This document shows, piece after piece, positions 37,211 to 45,482 of a DNA stretch of 64,000 nucleotides. Below the pieces are notes generated by a model. The model saw only the letters and a list, made by a program, of their open reading frames with translations, made no database searches and was not told the origin of the DNA. Source of the DNA: Pseudodesulfovibrio cashew (GTDB lineage: Bacteria; Desulfobacterota; Desulfovibrionia; Desulfovibrionales; Desulfovibrionaceae); the NCBI RefSeq assembly GCF_009762795.1, contig NZ_CP046400.1, positions 248,001-312,000 on the forward strand. Reading direction: 5' to 3'. Numbering within the stretch: position 1 is the first letter of the stretch; every line of letters starts with the position of its first letter. Position numbers and translations under genes: made by a program.

Positions 37211-38065
37211 ATGGACATGCAGATCATTACCGCCCCCGCAAAGCTGCAACGGCAGTGCCTTACCTGGCGGCGTGAGGGGTTGACTATCGGCCTGGTCCCG
37301 ACCATGGGCTTTTTCCACGACGGGCATCTCGCGCTCATGGAGCGCGCCCGGCCCCTGTGCGACAAGCTTGTGGTCTCGCTCTTCGTCAACCCGACCCAGT
37401 TCGGGGAAAACGAAGACCTGGATAAATATCCGCATGATCTGGACGGAGACACGGCCAAGGCCTGGTCCAAGGGCGTGGACCTGCTCTTCGCCCCCGAAGC
37501 CGGGGCCATGTACGCCCAGGACCACGCCACCTGGATCAACGTCCCGGCCCTGGGAGAGCACCTCTGCGGTGCGGCCCGGCCAGGCCACTTTCAGGGCGTG
37601 TGCACCGTGGTGACCAAGCTCTTCATGCTGACCCAGGCCAACCTTGCCGTATTCGGACAGAAGGACTGGCAGCAATTCGCCATTCTCAGGCGCATGGTCC
37701 GCGATCTGAACATCCCGGTGGAACTCATCGGCCACGAGATCGTCCGCGAAAAGGACGGTTTGGCCATGAGCTCGCGTAACGCCTACCTGACCGAGACGGA
37801 GCGCGCCTCCGCCCCGGCCATTCGTAAAGGTTTGCTCAAGACCGCCGATAAGGTACGCTCCGGGATGCGGAACGTGGACGACATAAAACGCTTCCTGCAC
37901 GACGAGTTCGCCGCCGCCCTGCCCATGGGCGAGGTGGACTACGCGGAGATAGTGGACCCGGACGACATCGTCCCGCTGAAGGAAGTGACCGGTCCGGCCC
38001 TGCTGGCCGTGGCCGTGCGCCTGGGCAAGGCGAGGCTCATCGACAACCTGTTACTTGAGGGGTAG
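37211..38065 (+). CDS. panC: Pantothenate synthetase
   Basis: Joins pantoate and beta-alanine with ATP to give pantothenate. The 284-residue protein has the nucleotide-binding PTMGFFHDGH, the FVNPTQF substrate loop, the GQKDWQQ (normally GEKDYQQ) segment and the AMSSRNAYL (KMS-like) motif. First gene of panC-panD-metK; its stop is five bases before the panD start. The upstream palindrome-containing promoter may regulate the unit. Confidence 0.96.
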   Translation: MDMQIITAPAKLQRQCLTWRREGLTIGLVPTMGFFHDGHLALMERARPLCDKLVVSLFVNPTQFGENEDLDKYPHDLDGDTAKAWSKGVDLLFAPEAGAMYAQDHATWINVPALGEHLCGAARPGHFQGVCTVVTKLFMLTQANLAVFGQKDWQQFAILRRMVRDLNIPVELIGHEIVREKDGLAMSSRNAYLTETERASAPAIRKGLLKTADKVRSGMRNVDDIKRFLHDEFAAALPMGEVDYAEIVDPDDIVPLKEVTGPALLAVAVRLGKARLIDNLLLEG

Positions 38066-38069
38066 CCCA

Positions 38070-38447
38070 TTGGCCCAACGCTGTTTTTTGAGCGCCAAGA
38101 TACACGGCGCGACCATCACCGAGGCAAACCTGGAATACCGGGGCAGTCTCTCCATAGACACGAAGCTCATGAAGACCGTGGGCATCCTGCCCTACGAGCA
38201 GGTGGACGTGTACAACCTGGACAACGGGGAGAGGCTGACAACCTACGCCATCCCCGGCGAACCGGGACAAATCTGTCTCAACGGCGCCGCCGCCCACAAG
38301 GGTGAGCCCGGACAGCGCGTCATCATCGCCACCTACGCGTGGCTCGACGAAACCGAGGCTCGCACCGGCAAGCCCCGAGTCGTCATCGCAGGCAAAAACA
38401 ACGAGATCGATGAAATTCTCGAATGCGATCTCAACCCGAATTTCTAG
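38070..38447 (+). CDS. panD: Aspartate 1-decarboxylase
   Basis: Pyruvoyl enzyme making beta-alanine, the second substrate of PanC. The 125-residue proenzyme contains the self-cleavage site between Gly and Ser in EYRGSLSID (Gly25-Ser26), Lys and His near the start (AKIHGATITEANL), and the conserved YAIPGEPGQICLNGAAAH. The start is TTG at 38070; GAGGGG precedes it and the N terminus then matches the family, which normally begins with Met followed by a few residues. Clustered directly behind panC. Confidence 0.93.
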   Translation: MAQRCFLSAKIHGATITEANLEYRGSLSIDTKLMKTVGILPYEQVDVYNLDNGERLTTYAIPGEPGQICLNGAAAHKGEPGQRVIIATYAWLDETEARTGKPRVVIAGKNNEIDEILECDLNPNF

Positions 38448-38486
38448 GCGACGTACCTAGCAGTACCCCATAAGGAGGATTGTTTA

Positions 38487-39656
38487 ATGCAGATTGAAGG
38501 CAAGTATCTCTTCACTTCCGAGTCCGTGACCGAAGGCCACCCCGACAAGGTCGCCGACCAGATTTCCGACGCCATCCTGGATGCCATCATCGGCCAGGAT
38601 GAGAACGCCCGCGTGGCCTGTGAGACCCTGGTCACCACCGGCATGGCCTTCATCGCCGGCGAAATCTCCACCACGGCCTACGCCGATTTCCCGGATATCG
38701 TCCGCGCCACCATCAAGGACATCGGCTACAACTCCGCCGACACCATGGGCTTCGACTGGCAGACCTGCGCGGTCATCTCCTCCATCGACAAGCAGTCCCC
38801 GGACATCGCTCAGGGCGTCGACCGCCAGAAACCCGAAGATCAGGGCGCGGGCGACCAGGGCATGATGTTCGGTTTCGCCACCAACGAGACCCCGACCCTG
38901 ATGCCCACCCCCATCTACTACGCCCACAAGCTTTCCCGCCGACTGACCTACGTGCGCAAGGAGGGCATCCTTGACTACCTGCGCCCCGACGGCAAGACCC
39001 AGGTCTGCGTCGAGTTCGACAACGGCAAGCCCGTGCGCATCGACAACGTGGTCGTCTCCTCCCAGCATGACGAGAGCATCGCCTACTCCGATCTCCAGGA
39101 AGGCATCCTGAACGAGGTCATCAAGAAGACGCTGCCCGAGGACCTGATCGACGACAGGCTCAAGACCTACATCAACCCCACCGGCCGGTTCGTCATCGGC
39201 GGCCCCGTGGGTGACTGCGGCCTGACCGGACGCAAAATCATCAATGACACCTACGGCGGTGCCGGTGCCCATGGCGGCGGCGCTTTCTCCGGCAAGGACC
39301 CGTCCAAGGTGGACCGCTCCGGCGCCTACATGGCCCGCTACGTTGCCAAGAACGTGGTTGCCGCCGGCCTCGCCGACCAGTGCGAAGTGCAGATCGCCTA
39401 CGCCATCGGCGTGGCCGAACCCGTCTCCGTGGTCGTCTGCTCGCGCGGCACCGGCCAGGTCTCGGACGAGCAGCTGACCAAGGCCGTGACCGAGGTCTTC
39501 GACATGCGCCCCTACTACATCCAGGAACGCCTCAAGCTGCGCCGCCCCATCTTCCAGAAGACCACCAACTACGGCCACTTCGGTCGCGAACTCCCCGAAT
39601 TCACCTGGGAGCAGACCGACGCCGTGGACGATCTCCGCACTGCCTGCAAGATCTAG
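38487..39656 (+). CDS. metK: S-adenosylmethionine synthetase
   Basis: Makes S-adenosylmethionine from methionine and ATP. The 389-residue protein has the first signature [15 protein letters not shown], the [10 protein letters not shown] loop and the [19 protein letters not shown] motif. AAGGAGGA lies just upstream. Its 40-base distance from panD makes co-transcription likely. I see no SAM riboswitch in that gap. A strong terminator follows. Confidence 0.97.
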   Translation: MQIEGKYLFTSESVTEGHPDKVADQISDAILDAIIGQDENARVACETLVTTGMAFIAGEISTTAYADFPDIVRATIKDIGYNSADTMGFDWQTCAVISSIDKQSPDIAQGVDRQKPEDQGAGDQGMMFGFATNETPTLMPTPIYYAHKLSRRLTYVRKEGILDYLRPDGKTQVCVEFDNGKPVRIDNVVVSSQHDESIAYSDLQEGILNEVIKKTLPEDLIDDRLKTYINPTGRFVIGGPVGDCGLTGRKIINDTYGGAGAHGGGAFSGKDPSKVDRSGAYMARYVAKNVVAAGLADQCEVQIAYAIGVAEPVSVVVCSRGTGQVSDEQLTKAVTEVFDMRPYYIQERLKLRRPIFQKTTNYGHFGRELPEFTWEQTDAVDDLRTACKI

Positions 39657-39678
39657 CACGCGCAGAATCGTAATGCCG

Positions 39679-39717
39679 ACGGGGCCGGGAAGCATGCTTC
39701 CCGGCCCCGTTTTTTTT
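39679..39717 (+). terminator. Intrinsic terminator of the panC-panD-metK unit
   Basis: Stem ACGGGGCCGGGAA / TTCCCGGCCCCGT with a GCATGC loop and eight T. Confidence 0.95.
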
Positions 39718-39728
39718 GAATGGAAAGC

Positions 39729-39796
39729 CTCTCCCCTTCCCCCGAACCCCCATCCTCTCTCCTTTCCTAAACTCTTTAGCGCCGCTTCGCGGGGAG
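39729..39796 (-). repeat. Dispersed intergenic element, copy 1 (partial)
   Basis: The stretch from CTCTCCCCTTCCCCC to GCCGCTTCGCGGGG matches 45535-45602 and, less well, 55021-55075. Read on the minus strand it has the order GCGAAGCG, then AAAG-rich, then GGGGAGAG. The remaining intergenic DNA to 40030 holds a perfect 12-bp inverted repeat ATTAATCCCGGG / CCCGGGATTAAT (39813-39824 and 39848-39859), which may be an operator, and a doubtful 26-codon frame at 39891. Confidence 0.65.
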
Positions 39797-39890
39797 GCTG
39801 ACGATTTTACGGATTAATCCCGGGAAAGGTATTCGTTGCGCGACAGGCCCGGGATTAATGCACACTGGAGGGTGTAGTCAGGAGATTTTC

Positions 39891-39971
39891 GTGAGTAATT
39901 CAAGCGGCAAAACGGAAAGTAAATGGATTACGGGCGTAGCTGCAGCCACGGAAAGATTCCTTTTTCCCTGA
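39891..39971 (+). CDS. Possible 26-residue small protein
   Basis: A GTG with an excellent ribosome binding site (CAGGAGAT, 7 bases upstream) opens a frame of 26 residues ending at TGA. The sequence is unremarkable (starts SNSSGKTESKW). It might be a remnant of a longer gene. Reported only because of the strong translation signal. Confidence 0.25.
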   Translation: MSNSSGKTESKWITGVAAATERFLFP

Positions 39972-40030
39972 CAATGCAGTCAGTTGAGACAATCTGCAAA
40001 CGCAGCAGAAGGGTCTCGAGACGACACCAA

Positions 40031-41278
40031 TTAGATGCGGTAGCCGTGGATATCGTCCCGGCTCAAGTCCACGCAGAGAATGAGGTGACGGCCGGTGCTG
40101 CGGTGGTAGAAAACCTGTGAGATGGTGGTGCAAAGATTGCCGGAGGCCAGGGAAATGTAGGGAGGGGAAGTGAACCGCTCAAGGCCGGCCTGGATGGGCA
40201 GGAAGTACTTCTTGAGAGAGTGGTCCGCCCCCTGGCGGGCAGGCTCGTACAGGCAGCGCTTGGACTTCTTGAGCTTGTCCGGGTTGCATAGGGTGTCGGA
40301 CGTCTGCCGCCCCTTCATGTCCAGGACATAGAGGCACTCAACATTGGTGTAAGTGTCTATGAAACGTGTCAGGGAGCGGTTGATGTCCCGGGAAGGCACG
40401 TCGGCCAGGGCCTGGCACATGGTCAGGACCATGAGATTGAAATTCGAGAAGAGGCGCTTTTCCTCGGCGATGTGCCGGGTCCGGTTTTCCCGGTACTTGT
40501 CCGCCAGGGCGTCGACCTTCTTGGCCATGGCAGGAACCGCGTCCAACCCCGGGGCCGGACGGGCGAAGAAGAACCCCTGGAAAAGGTCCACCTCCTGACC
40601 GAGCAGACACATGGCCTCGGAGCTGGTCTCCACGCCCTCAGCCAGGACCAGACAGCCGAGGCGGTCCGACATCTGGACAAAGGAGCGCACCACTTCAAGC
40701 TTGTGAAACTGGCTGTCCACCCCGGAAATAAGGGAGCGGTCAAGCTTGATGATATCCGGCTTGATCAGCGGGATTCGGTCCAGATTGGAAAACCCGGCGC
40801 CCACGTCGTCCAGGGCGATGAGAAAATTCTTTTTTCGGTAGAAGCGGACGAAGTCGAGGAGCGCGTCCTGATCTTCGCACCGGGATTCGATGATCTCGAT
40901 GATCACGTTGCTGGGGCTGATGCCGTAGTGCTTGACCAGCTTGAGCAGATGGTTGGAGCCCCGCGTCATGCTGTTGATGCACGTGGCGTCGATGTTCATG
41001 GAGAGCATCACCGACTTGTCGCGCCGGTGGAGGGTGGCGAAGGATTCCACCGCTTTTGTTCGGCAGGCCCGGTCCAGGGCGAGCCGGGATTCCTTGTCCC
41101 GGGCCTGCTCGAACAGCAGGGTTGGAGGTATAATATCTCCGCTTTGGGGGTCGAAGCCTCGGCTCAAAGCCTCCAGCCCGATGACGGCCTTTCTCTTGAG
41201 GGAGACCTGCGGCTGGAAGTGGGTAAGGATTGAACCGGATTCAATGATCCCCTGTAAATTTATGTCTGTAGTCAGCAT
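40031..41278 (-). CDS. EAL-domain phosphodiesterase with a C-terminal PDC-like sensor
   Basis: About 415 residues. An EAL domain (about 10-250) has EAL intact at 36-38 in GLEALSR, plus the catalytic residues in NIDATCIN, IIEIIES, ALDDVGAGFSN, IIKLDR and AEGVET. It should therefore hydrolyse cyclic di-GMP. The C-terminal 150 residues have a PDC/Cache-like pattern (FIDTYTNVECLYVLDMKG, ISQVFYHRSTGRHLILCVDL); this is the reverse of the usual sensor-first order. The start at 41278 is downstream of the hairpin that probably ends the glnK transcript; earlier starts would make that hairpin coding. The ribosome binding site is weak. Confidence 0.85.
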   Translation of the reverse strand: MLTTDINLQGIIESGSILTHFQPQVSLKRKAVIGLEALSRGFDPQSGDIIPPTLLFEQARDKESRLALDRACRTKAVESFATLHRRDKSVMLSMNIDATCINSMTRGSNHLLKLVKHYGISPSNVIIEIIESRCEDQDALLDFVRFYRKKNFLIALDDVGAGFSNLDRIPLIKPDIIKLDRSLISGVDSQFHKLEVVRSFVQMSDRLGCLVLAEGVETSSEAMCLLGQEVDLFQGFFFARPAPGLDAVPAMAKKVDALADKYRENRTRHIAEEKRLFSNFNLMVLTMCQALADVPSRDINRSLTRFIDTYTNVECLYVLDMKGRQTSDTLCNPDKLKKSKRCLYEPARQGADHSLKKYFLPIQAGLERFTSPPYISLASGNLCTTISQVFYHRSTGRHLILCVDLSRDDIHGYRI

Positions 41279-41352
41279 CTTTCGAACCGTTTCGGCGAGT
41301 TGCCGGGAGGGGGCTGTCGAAGTTCGTTTTCCCGTTTCTCCGCCGATACAAG

Positions 41353-41377
41353 GCCGGGGCGGCTTGGCCGCCCCGGC
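41353..41377 (-). terminator. Hairpin downstream of glnK
   Basis: GCCGGGGCGGC-N3-GCCGCCCCGGC with 11-bp arms, then CTTGT on the minus strand. It lies 26 bases after the glnK stop and probably ends the amtB-glnK transcript. The T-run is poor. Confidence 0.6.
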
Positions 41378-41402
41378 ACTCATATATTCTCGCAATCCGA
41401 TT

Positions 41403-41735
41403 TTAGAGGATTCCGTCTTCTCCGGTCCGGATACGGAGGGCTTTGGCGAGTTCGGTGACGAAGATCACGCCGTCGCCTTCGCTTCCGGTCTGGCCGGCGG
41501 TCCGGATGGCGTCGATGGCCTTGGCCTCGAACTCATCGTTCACGCCGATCTCCAGGCGGACTTTCTTGAGCAGGTTCACTTCCATCTGCACGCCGCGGTA
41601 GGTCTCGGTGAACCCTTTCTGGCGGCCGGAGCCGAGGATGTTGGTCACGGACAGGGAGTAGATCTCCTTGGCGTACAAAGCCTGCTTCACGTCGTTCAGC
41701 TTTTCGGGCCTGATATATGCTATGATAAGCTTCAT
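41403..41735 (-). CDS. glnK: P-II nitrogen regulatory protein (GlnK type) lacking Tyr51
   Basis: P-II proteins sense 2-oxoglutarate and ATP/ADP and bind AmtB to block ammonium uptake. The 110-residue product follows the family from [12 protein letters not shown] to IRIRTGEDG, with GRQKG and TETYRG at the T-loop base. In the E. coli GlnB alignment the uridylylated Tyr51 (in RGAEYMV) is replaced by Met (RGVQMEV), so covalent uridylylation at that site cannot occur. Lys58 is kept. Control is then probably by ligand binding only. It is 42 bases behind amtB and in its operon. Confidence 0.94.
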   Translation of the reverse strand: MKLIIAYIRPEKLNDVKQALYAKEIYSLSVTNILGSGRQKGFTETYRGVQMEVNLLKKVRLEIGVNDEFEAKAIDAIRTAGQTGSEGDGVIFVTELAKALRIRTGEDGIL

Positions 41736-41777
41736 TTTCTTGTTCTCCTTATAATGTCTGGTAATCGAGCTTCTTGA

Positions 41778-43136
41778 CTATTCGTTGCTGAAGAGCTGGA
41801 AGCCGTTGTAGGACTCGGAGCCGTGCTCGGCGATGTCCAGACCCTTGAGCTCCTCTTCCTTGGTGACGCGGATGCCGAAGATGGCCTTGACGATGGACAT
41901 CAGGATGAAACCGGCACCGAAGGCCCAGACGAAGAAGACGCCCACGCCGAGGAGCTGCACGCCGAGCTGGGAGAACCCGCCGCCGTAGAGCAAGCCGCCG
42001 TCAACGTTGAACAGACCGCAGGCGATGGTACCCCAGGCACCACAGACGCCGTGGACAGAGGAAGCGCCGACCGGATCGTCGATCTTGAGGACCTTGTCGA
42101 TGAATTCGATGGACAGGACGACCAGCACACCAGCGACCAGGCCGATGATGATGGAGCCGCCGGGAGTGACGGTGGCGCAGGGGGCGGTGATACCGACCAG
42201 ACCAGCCAGGGCGCCGTTCATGGTCATGGAGATGTCCGGCTTGCCGAAGCGGAACCAGGAGATGACCATGGAGCCGAGCACGCCGGCACAGGCGGCCAGG
42301 GAGGTGTTCATGGCGATCAGGCCGATGGTGTCGTCAGCTGTGGTGGTGGAACCGGGGTTAAAACCGAACCAACCGAACCAGAGGATGAAGACGCCGAGAC
42401 CGGCCAGGGGAATGTTGTGACCCGGGATAGCGTTGGCCTTGCCGTCCTCGGAGTACTTGCCGATGCGGGGACCGAGCACCATGGCGCCGGCCAGGGCGAT
42501 CCAGCCACCCACGGAGTGAACGACGGAGGAACCGGCGAAGTCGCAGAAGCCGTAGGCTTCGAGCCAACCGGCGCCGTCATCGCCCAGCCACAGGGAACCC
42601 CAGGCCCAGTGACCGGAGATGGGGTAGATCAGGCCGCTGAGGATGATGGAAACCACAACGTAGCTGCCGAACTTGGTACGCTCGGCCATGCCGCCGGAAA
42701 CGATGGTGGCGGCGGTGGCGGCGAACACGGACTGGAAGAACCAGAAGGTGTAGGTCCAGGAGAGGTCGCCTGCGGCAACGCCACCCAGGCCGAAGCCGGA
42801 GGTGCCGAAGAAGCCGCCGGCATCAAGGCCGAACATCAGGCCGAAGCCGAACAGGAAAAAGACGATGGAGCCGGCGGCGAAGTCCAGGAAGTTCTTCATC
42901 ATGATGTTACCGGCGGATTTGGCGCGGGTGAAACCGGCCTCGACGCAGGCAAAACCGGCCTGCATGATCATAACCAGACATGCGGCTACGAGCGTCCAAA
43001 GGATGTTGGCGTTGAACTGGGTGAGGTACTCTACCTCTTCAGCGTGGGCGAGGGTCGGAGCAAGGACAGCCACTGCGGCTGCGAGTGCTATTGCGACCTT
43101 CGGGAACTTGTGGGTCGGGGACTTTCTCAAAAACAT
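41778..43136 (-). CDS. amtB: Ammonium transporter
   Basis: The 452-residue Amt/MEP/Rh transporter has an N-terminal signal peptide (ending TLAHA) and eleven membrane segments. Pore features: ACLVMIMQAGFACVE (helix 1), FAGSSVVHSVGG with the first pore histidine, and GASSVHGVCGAWGT with the twin-histidine partner. The C-terminal tail includes the EEELKGLDIAEHG motif that meets GlnK. Start at 43136 with AAGGAGGA 8 bases upstream. Upstream is a near-consensus sigma-54 promoter, as expected for NtrC-controlled nitrogen-scavenging genes. Confidence 0.96.
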   Translation of the reverse strand: MFLRKSPTHKFPKVAIALAAAVAVLAPTLAHAEEVEYLTQFNANILWTLVAACLVMIMQAGFACVEAGFTRAKSAGNIMMKNFLDFAAGSIVFFLFGFGLMFGLDAGGFFGTSGFGLGGVAAGDLSWTYTFWFFQSVFAATAATIVSGGMAERTKFGSYVVVSIILSGLIYPISGHWAWGSLWLGDDGAGWLEAYGFCDFAGSSVVHSVGGWIALAGAMVLGPRIGKYSEDGKANAIPGHNIPLAGLGVFILWFGWFGFNPGSTTTADDTIGLIAMNTSLAACAGVLGSMVISWFRFGKPDISMTMNGALAGLVGITAPCATVTPGGSIIIGLVAGVLVVLSIEFIDKVLKIDDPVGASSVHGVCGAWGTIACGLFNVDGGLLYGGGFSQLGVQLLGVGVFFVWAFGAGFILMSIVKAIFGIRVTKEEELKGLDIAEHGSESYNGFQLFSNE

Positions 43137-43187
43137 TACGGTACTCCTCCTTGAAGTGGAATGCGTTACTAACCTGAGCCCCCCTCT

Positions 43188-43203
43188 ATCAAGACCCGTG
43201 CCA
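43188..43203 (-). promoter_or_regulatory. Sigma-54 promoter of amtB-glnK
   Basis: On the minus strand: TGGCACGGGTCTTGAT, matching TGGCAC-N5-TTGC[AT] except that the C of the -12 element is A. The expected start site near 43177 is about 40 bases from the start codon. The AT-rich DNA 43204-43405 could hold activator sites, but I cannot name one. Confidence 0.7.
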
Positions 43204-43405
43204 AAGTCGTTTTTTGTTGATATTGGCGTAAAATCGTTGTTCTCAGCCGATTTTACATTTGCACTTTTTAGCAATTTTGTTATTTATTACATTTTTGCAA
43301 CCGATTTTTTGCCCCAAAATTGTCAATACGCACAAAATTGAAAAAATGACCGCCGGTCGCAAAAAAATAACCTGTTATGTCCTATCTAATTGAAATCGTA
43401 ACAAA

Positions 43406-43443
43406 TATAATTGTTGACACAACTTCTACCCTAGTGTTAGGTT
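43406..43443 (+). promoter_or_regulatory. Candidate promoters of the aromatic leader
   Basis: A perfect TATAAT (43406-43411) and, just downstream, a perfect TTGACA (43414-43419) followed 18 bases later by TAGGTT (43438-43443). Either could start the leader transcript. With the first, transcription begins near 43418, 35 bases before the leader start codon; with the second, almost at it. Confidence 0.5.
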
Positions 43444-43452
43444 CCCTTCACC

Positions 43453-43548
43453 ATGAAGTTTAACACCTCTCTACCCGCATACTTTACCAACTTTTATTTT
43501 GGCTACTGGTATTCCCGCGCTCGCGGTCAGGGGAGAGGTACACTGTAA
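43453..43548 (+). CDS. Aromatic-rich leader peptide (attenuator) of the aro/trp block
   Basis: A 31-codon frame starting ATG and ending TAA. Its centre reads AYFTNFYFGYWYS: in 13 residues there are three Phe, four Tyr and one Trp, and another Phe is at position 3. A terminator (43583-43619) follows 35 bases after the stop, and the first biosynthetic gene of the aromatic pathway starts 63 bases after that. This is the classic layout of ribosome-mediated attenuation, with stalling at aromatic codons when charged tRNA-Phe, -Tyr or -Trp is scarce. AGAGGT (43534-43539) can pair with ACCTCT (43575-43580) as a possible alternative stem. No strong ribosome binding site is visible. Confidence 0.8.
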   Translation: MKFNTSLPAYFTNFYFGYWYSRARGQGRGTL

Positions 43549-43582
43549 GCAAATGGCTGATTACAACTAAGAAAACCTCTTC

Positions 43583-43619
43583 AAGGGCCGCGGGCGAAAG
43601 CCGGCGGCCCTTGTTTTTT
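43583..43619 (+). terminator. Attenuator terminator before the aromatic pathway genes
   Basis: AAGGGCCGCGGG / CCGGCGGCCCTT with CGAAAG loop, then TTGTTTTTT. It lies between the leader peptide and the ADH synthase gene and can also pair in part with upstream sequence, as an attenuator would. Confidence 0.8.
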
Positions 43620-43681
43620 AAGTTGTCGTCGATCCGCCGGTCCCGGTTTGAAGAGAGAGAAAAACCTACGAGGAGAGAATC

Positions 43682-44476
43682 ATGCACATCGGCAAGGCAA
43701 TCAGGCTGGAGAGAATCGTCAACCGCAACACCGGACGCACCATCATCGTTCCCATGGACCACGGCGTGACAGTCGGCCCCATCGACGGGCTGGTGGACAT
43801 GCGCGAGGCCGTTGGGCGGGTCGTCGATGGCGGCGCAAACGCAGTCATCGAGCATAAAGGGCTGGTCCGCTGCGGACACCGCGCCCAGGGCAAGGACATC
43901 GGCCTCATCGTCCACCTGTCCGCGTCCACCACGCTTTCCCCCTTCCCCAACGCAAAATCCCTGGTCGCCAGCGTCGAAGACGCCATCCGCCTGGGAGCTG
44001 ACGCCGTCTCCATTCACTGCAACCTCGGCGACGAAACCGAAGCCGCCATGCTCAGCGACTTCGGCAGGGTGGCCTCCGAAGCCTCCAACTGGGGCATTCC
44101 GCTCCTGTCCATGATCTACGCCCGCGGCCCCAAGGTGAAAGACGAATACGATCCCGAAGTGGTCGCCCACTGCGCCCGCGTCGGCACCGAACTGGGCGCG
44201 GACATCATCAAGGTTCCCTACACCGGCGACATCGACACCTTCGGCAAAGTATGCGACGCCTGTTGTGTACCCGTGGTCATCGCCGGAGGCCCCAAGCTCG
44301 ACAGCACAGAATCTTTCCTCCAGATGGTCCACGACTCTCTGGAAGCCGGCGGCGCGGGCCTCTCTGTCGGTCGAAACGTCTTCCAGCATGACGATCCCAC
44401 CCGCCTGGTGGAGGCCCTGAACATGGTTGTTCACGGCGACGAGTCCGTGGAGACCGCCCTCAACCATCTCAAATAG
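43682..44476 (+). CDS. 2-amino-3,7-dideoxy-D-threo-hept-6-ulosonate (ADH) synthase
   Basis: Archaeal-type entry to the shikimate pathway: an aldolase/transaldolase-like enzyme of the DhnA class I aldolase family that makes ADH, replacing DAHP synthase. The 264-residue TIM barrel shows the opening [29 protein letters not shown], the Lys-bearing IIKVPYTGD (Schiff base) and IAGGPK. GAGGAGAG lies before the ATG. It is immediately followed by dehydroquinate synthase II, the enzyme that uses its product. Alternative assignment: a generic class I fructose-bisphosphate aldolase, made unlikely by the context. Confidence 0.9.
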   Translation: MHIGKAIRLERIVNRNTGRTIIVPMDHGVTVGPIDGLVDMREAVGRVVDGGANAVIEHKGLVRCGHRAQGKDIGLIVHLSASTTLSPFPNAKSLVASVEDAIRLGADAVSIHCNLGDETEAAMLSDFGRVASEASNWGIPLLSMIYARGPKVKDEYDPEVVAHCARVGTELGADIIKVPYTGDIDTFGKVCDACCVPVVIAGGPKLDSTESFLQMVHDSLEAGGAGLSVGRNVFQHDDPTRLVEALNMVVHGDESVETALNHLK

Positions 44477-44494
44477 TACATACGGAAACACCCC

Positions 44495-45478
44495 ATGAAA
44501 AAAGTCATCTTCAAATCCGTTCCCTTTGACAAAAAACTCATCACCCTTGCCCTGGAATCGGGCGTGGACGCCGTGATGGTCGAAAAGGACCAGGTCAAGA
44601 ACGTGCAGTCCCTGGGACGCGTCACGGTCATTACCCCTGAAGACATGCCCGTGGTCGAACTGACCAAGAAGGCGGACGAGGACGTGGCCGTCAACAAGAT
44701 CAAGGCCGGCGATAACGTGGCTCTCAAGAAGGGATGGGAGATCATCCCGGTGGAAAACATCCTGGCCCAGGTGGAAAACCTGGCCCTGGAATGCGAGAAC
44801 CTGGACCGCGCCATCCTGGCCGCAGGCATCCTGGAGCGCGGCTGCGACACCATCGTGGTCCTGCCCGAGGGAGCCACCGATCTCAAGCAGATCGTGGCCG
44901 AGCTCAAGCTCTCCCAGGGCAAGCTGGACCTCCAGGCCGCCACGGTCACGGCCATCGAGGCCACCGGCCTGGGCCATCGCGTCTGCGTGGACACCATCTC
45001 CATGCTCAAGCGCGGCCAGGGCATGCTCATCGGCAACTCCTCGGCCTTCTCGTTCCTGGTGCACGCCGAGACCGAGTCCAATCCGTATGTTGCCGCTCGC
45101 CCCTTCCGGGTCAACGCGGGCGCGGTGCACGCCTACGCCCAGATGCCCGGCGACAAAACCACCTACTTGGAAGAGCTGGCCGCCGGCACCGATGTGCTCA
45201 TCGTCGGCGCGGACGGCAACACCAGCCTGGCCACCGTGGGCAGGGTCAAGGTCGAAATCCGGCCCATGCTGCTCATCAAGGCCGAGGTCAAGACCAAGGA
45301 CGGCGTCAAGGCCGGACAGGTCTTCCTCCAGAACGCCGAAACCATCCGCGTGGTCTCCGACAAGGGCGAACCCGTGTCCGTAGTCACCCTCAAGGTGGGC
45401 GACAAGATCATGGTCAAAACCGACGAGGCCGGCCGACACTTCGGCATGCGCATCAAGGAAGAGATCAAGGAAGGATAA
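44495..45478 (+). CDS. 3-Dehydroquinate synthase II
   Basis: NAD-dependent oxidative deamination and cyclisation of ADH to 3-dehydroquinate, the second archaeal-type step. The 327-residue product has the characteristic central region GLGHRVCVDTISMLKRGQGM and SAFSFLVHAETESNPYVA, and a FRVNAGAVHAYA segment, unique to this family and unrelated to classical AroB. It is 18 bases after the ADH synthase gene. Together they mean that erythrose 4-phosphate is not used for aromatic synthesis here. The later shikimate enzymes (aroD, aroE, aroK, aroC) are not in the window. Confidence 0.93.
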   Translation: MKKVIFKSVPFDKKLITLALESGVDAVMVEKDQVKNVQSLGRVTVITPEDMPVVELTKKADEDVAVNKIKAGDNVALKKGWEIIPVENILAQVENLALECENLDRAILAAGILERGCDTIVVLPEGATDLKQIVAELKLSQGKLDLQAATVTAIEATGLGHRVCVDTISMLKRGQGMLIGNSSAFSFLVHAETESNPYVAARPFRVNAGAVHAYAQMPGDKTTYLEELAAGTDVLIVGADGNTSLATVGRVKVEIRPMLLIKAEVKTKDGVKAGQVFLQNAETIRVVSDKGEPVSVVTLKVGDKIMVKTDEAGRHFGMRIKEEIKEG

Positions 45479-45482
45479 GATG

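Noticed and set aside
41279-41395. Longer N terminus of the EAL protein
   Set aside because: It would include an 11-bp perfect hairpin that best fits as the end of the glnK transcript.
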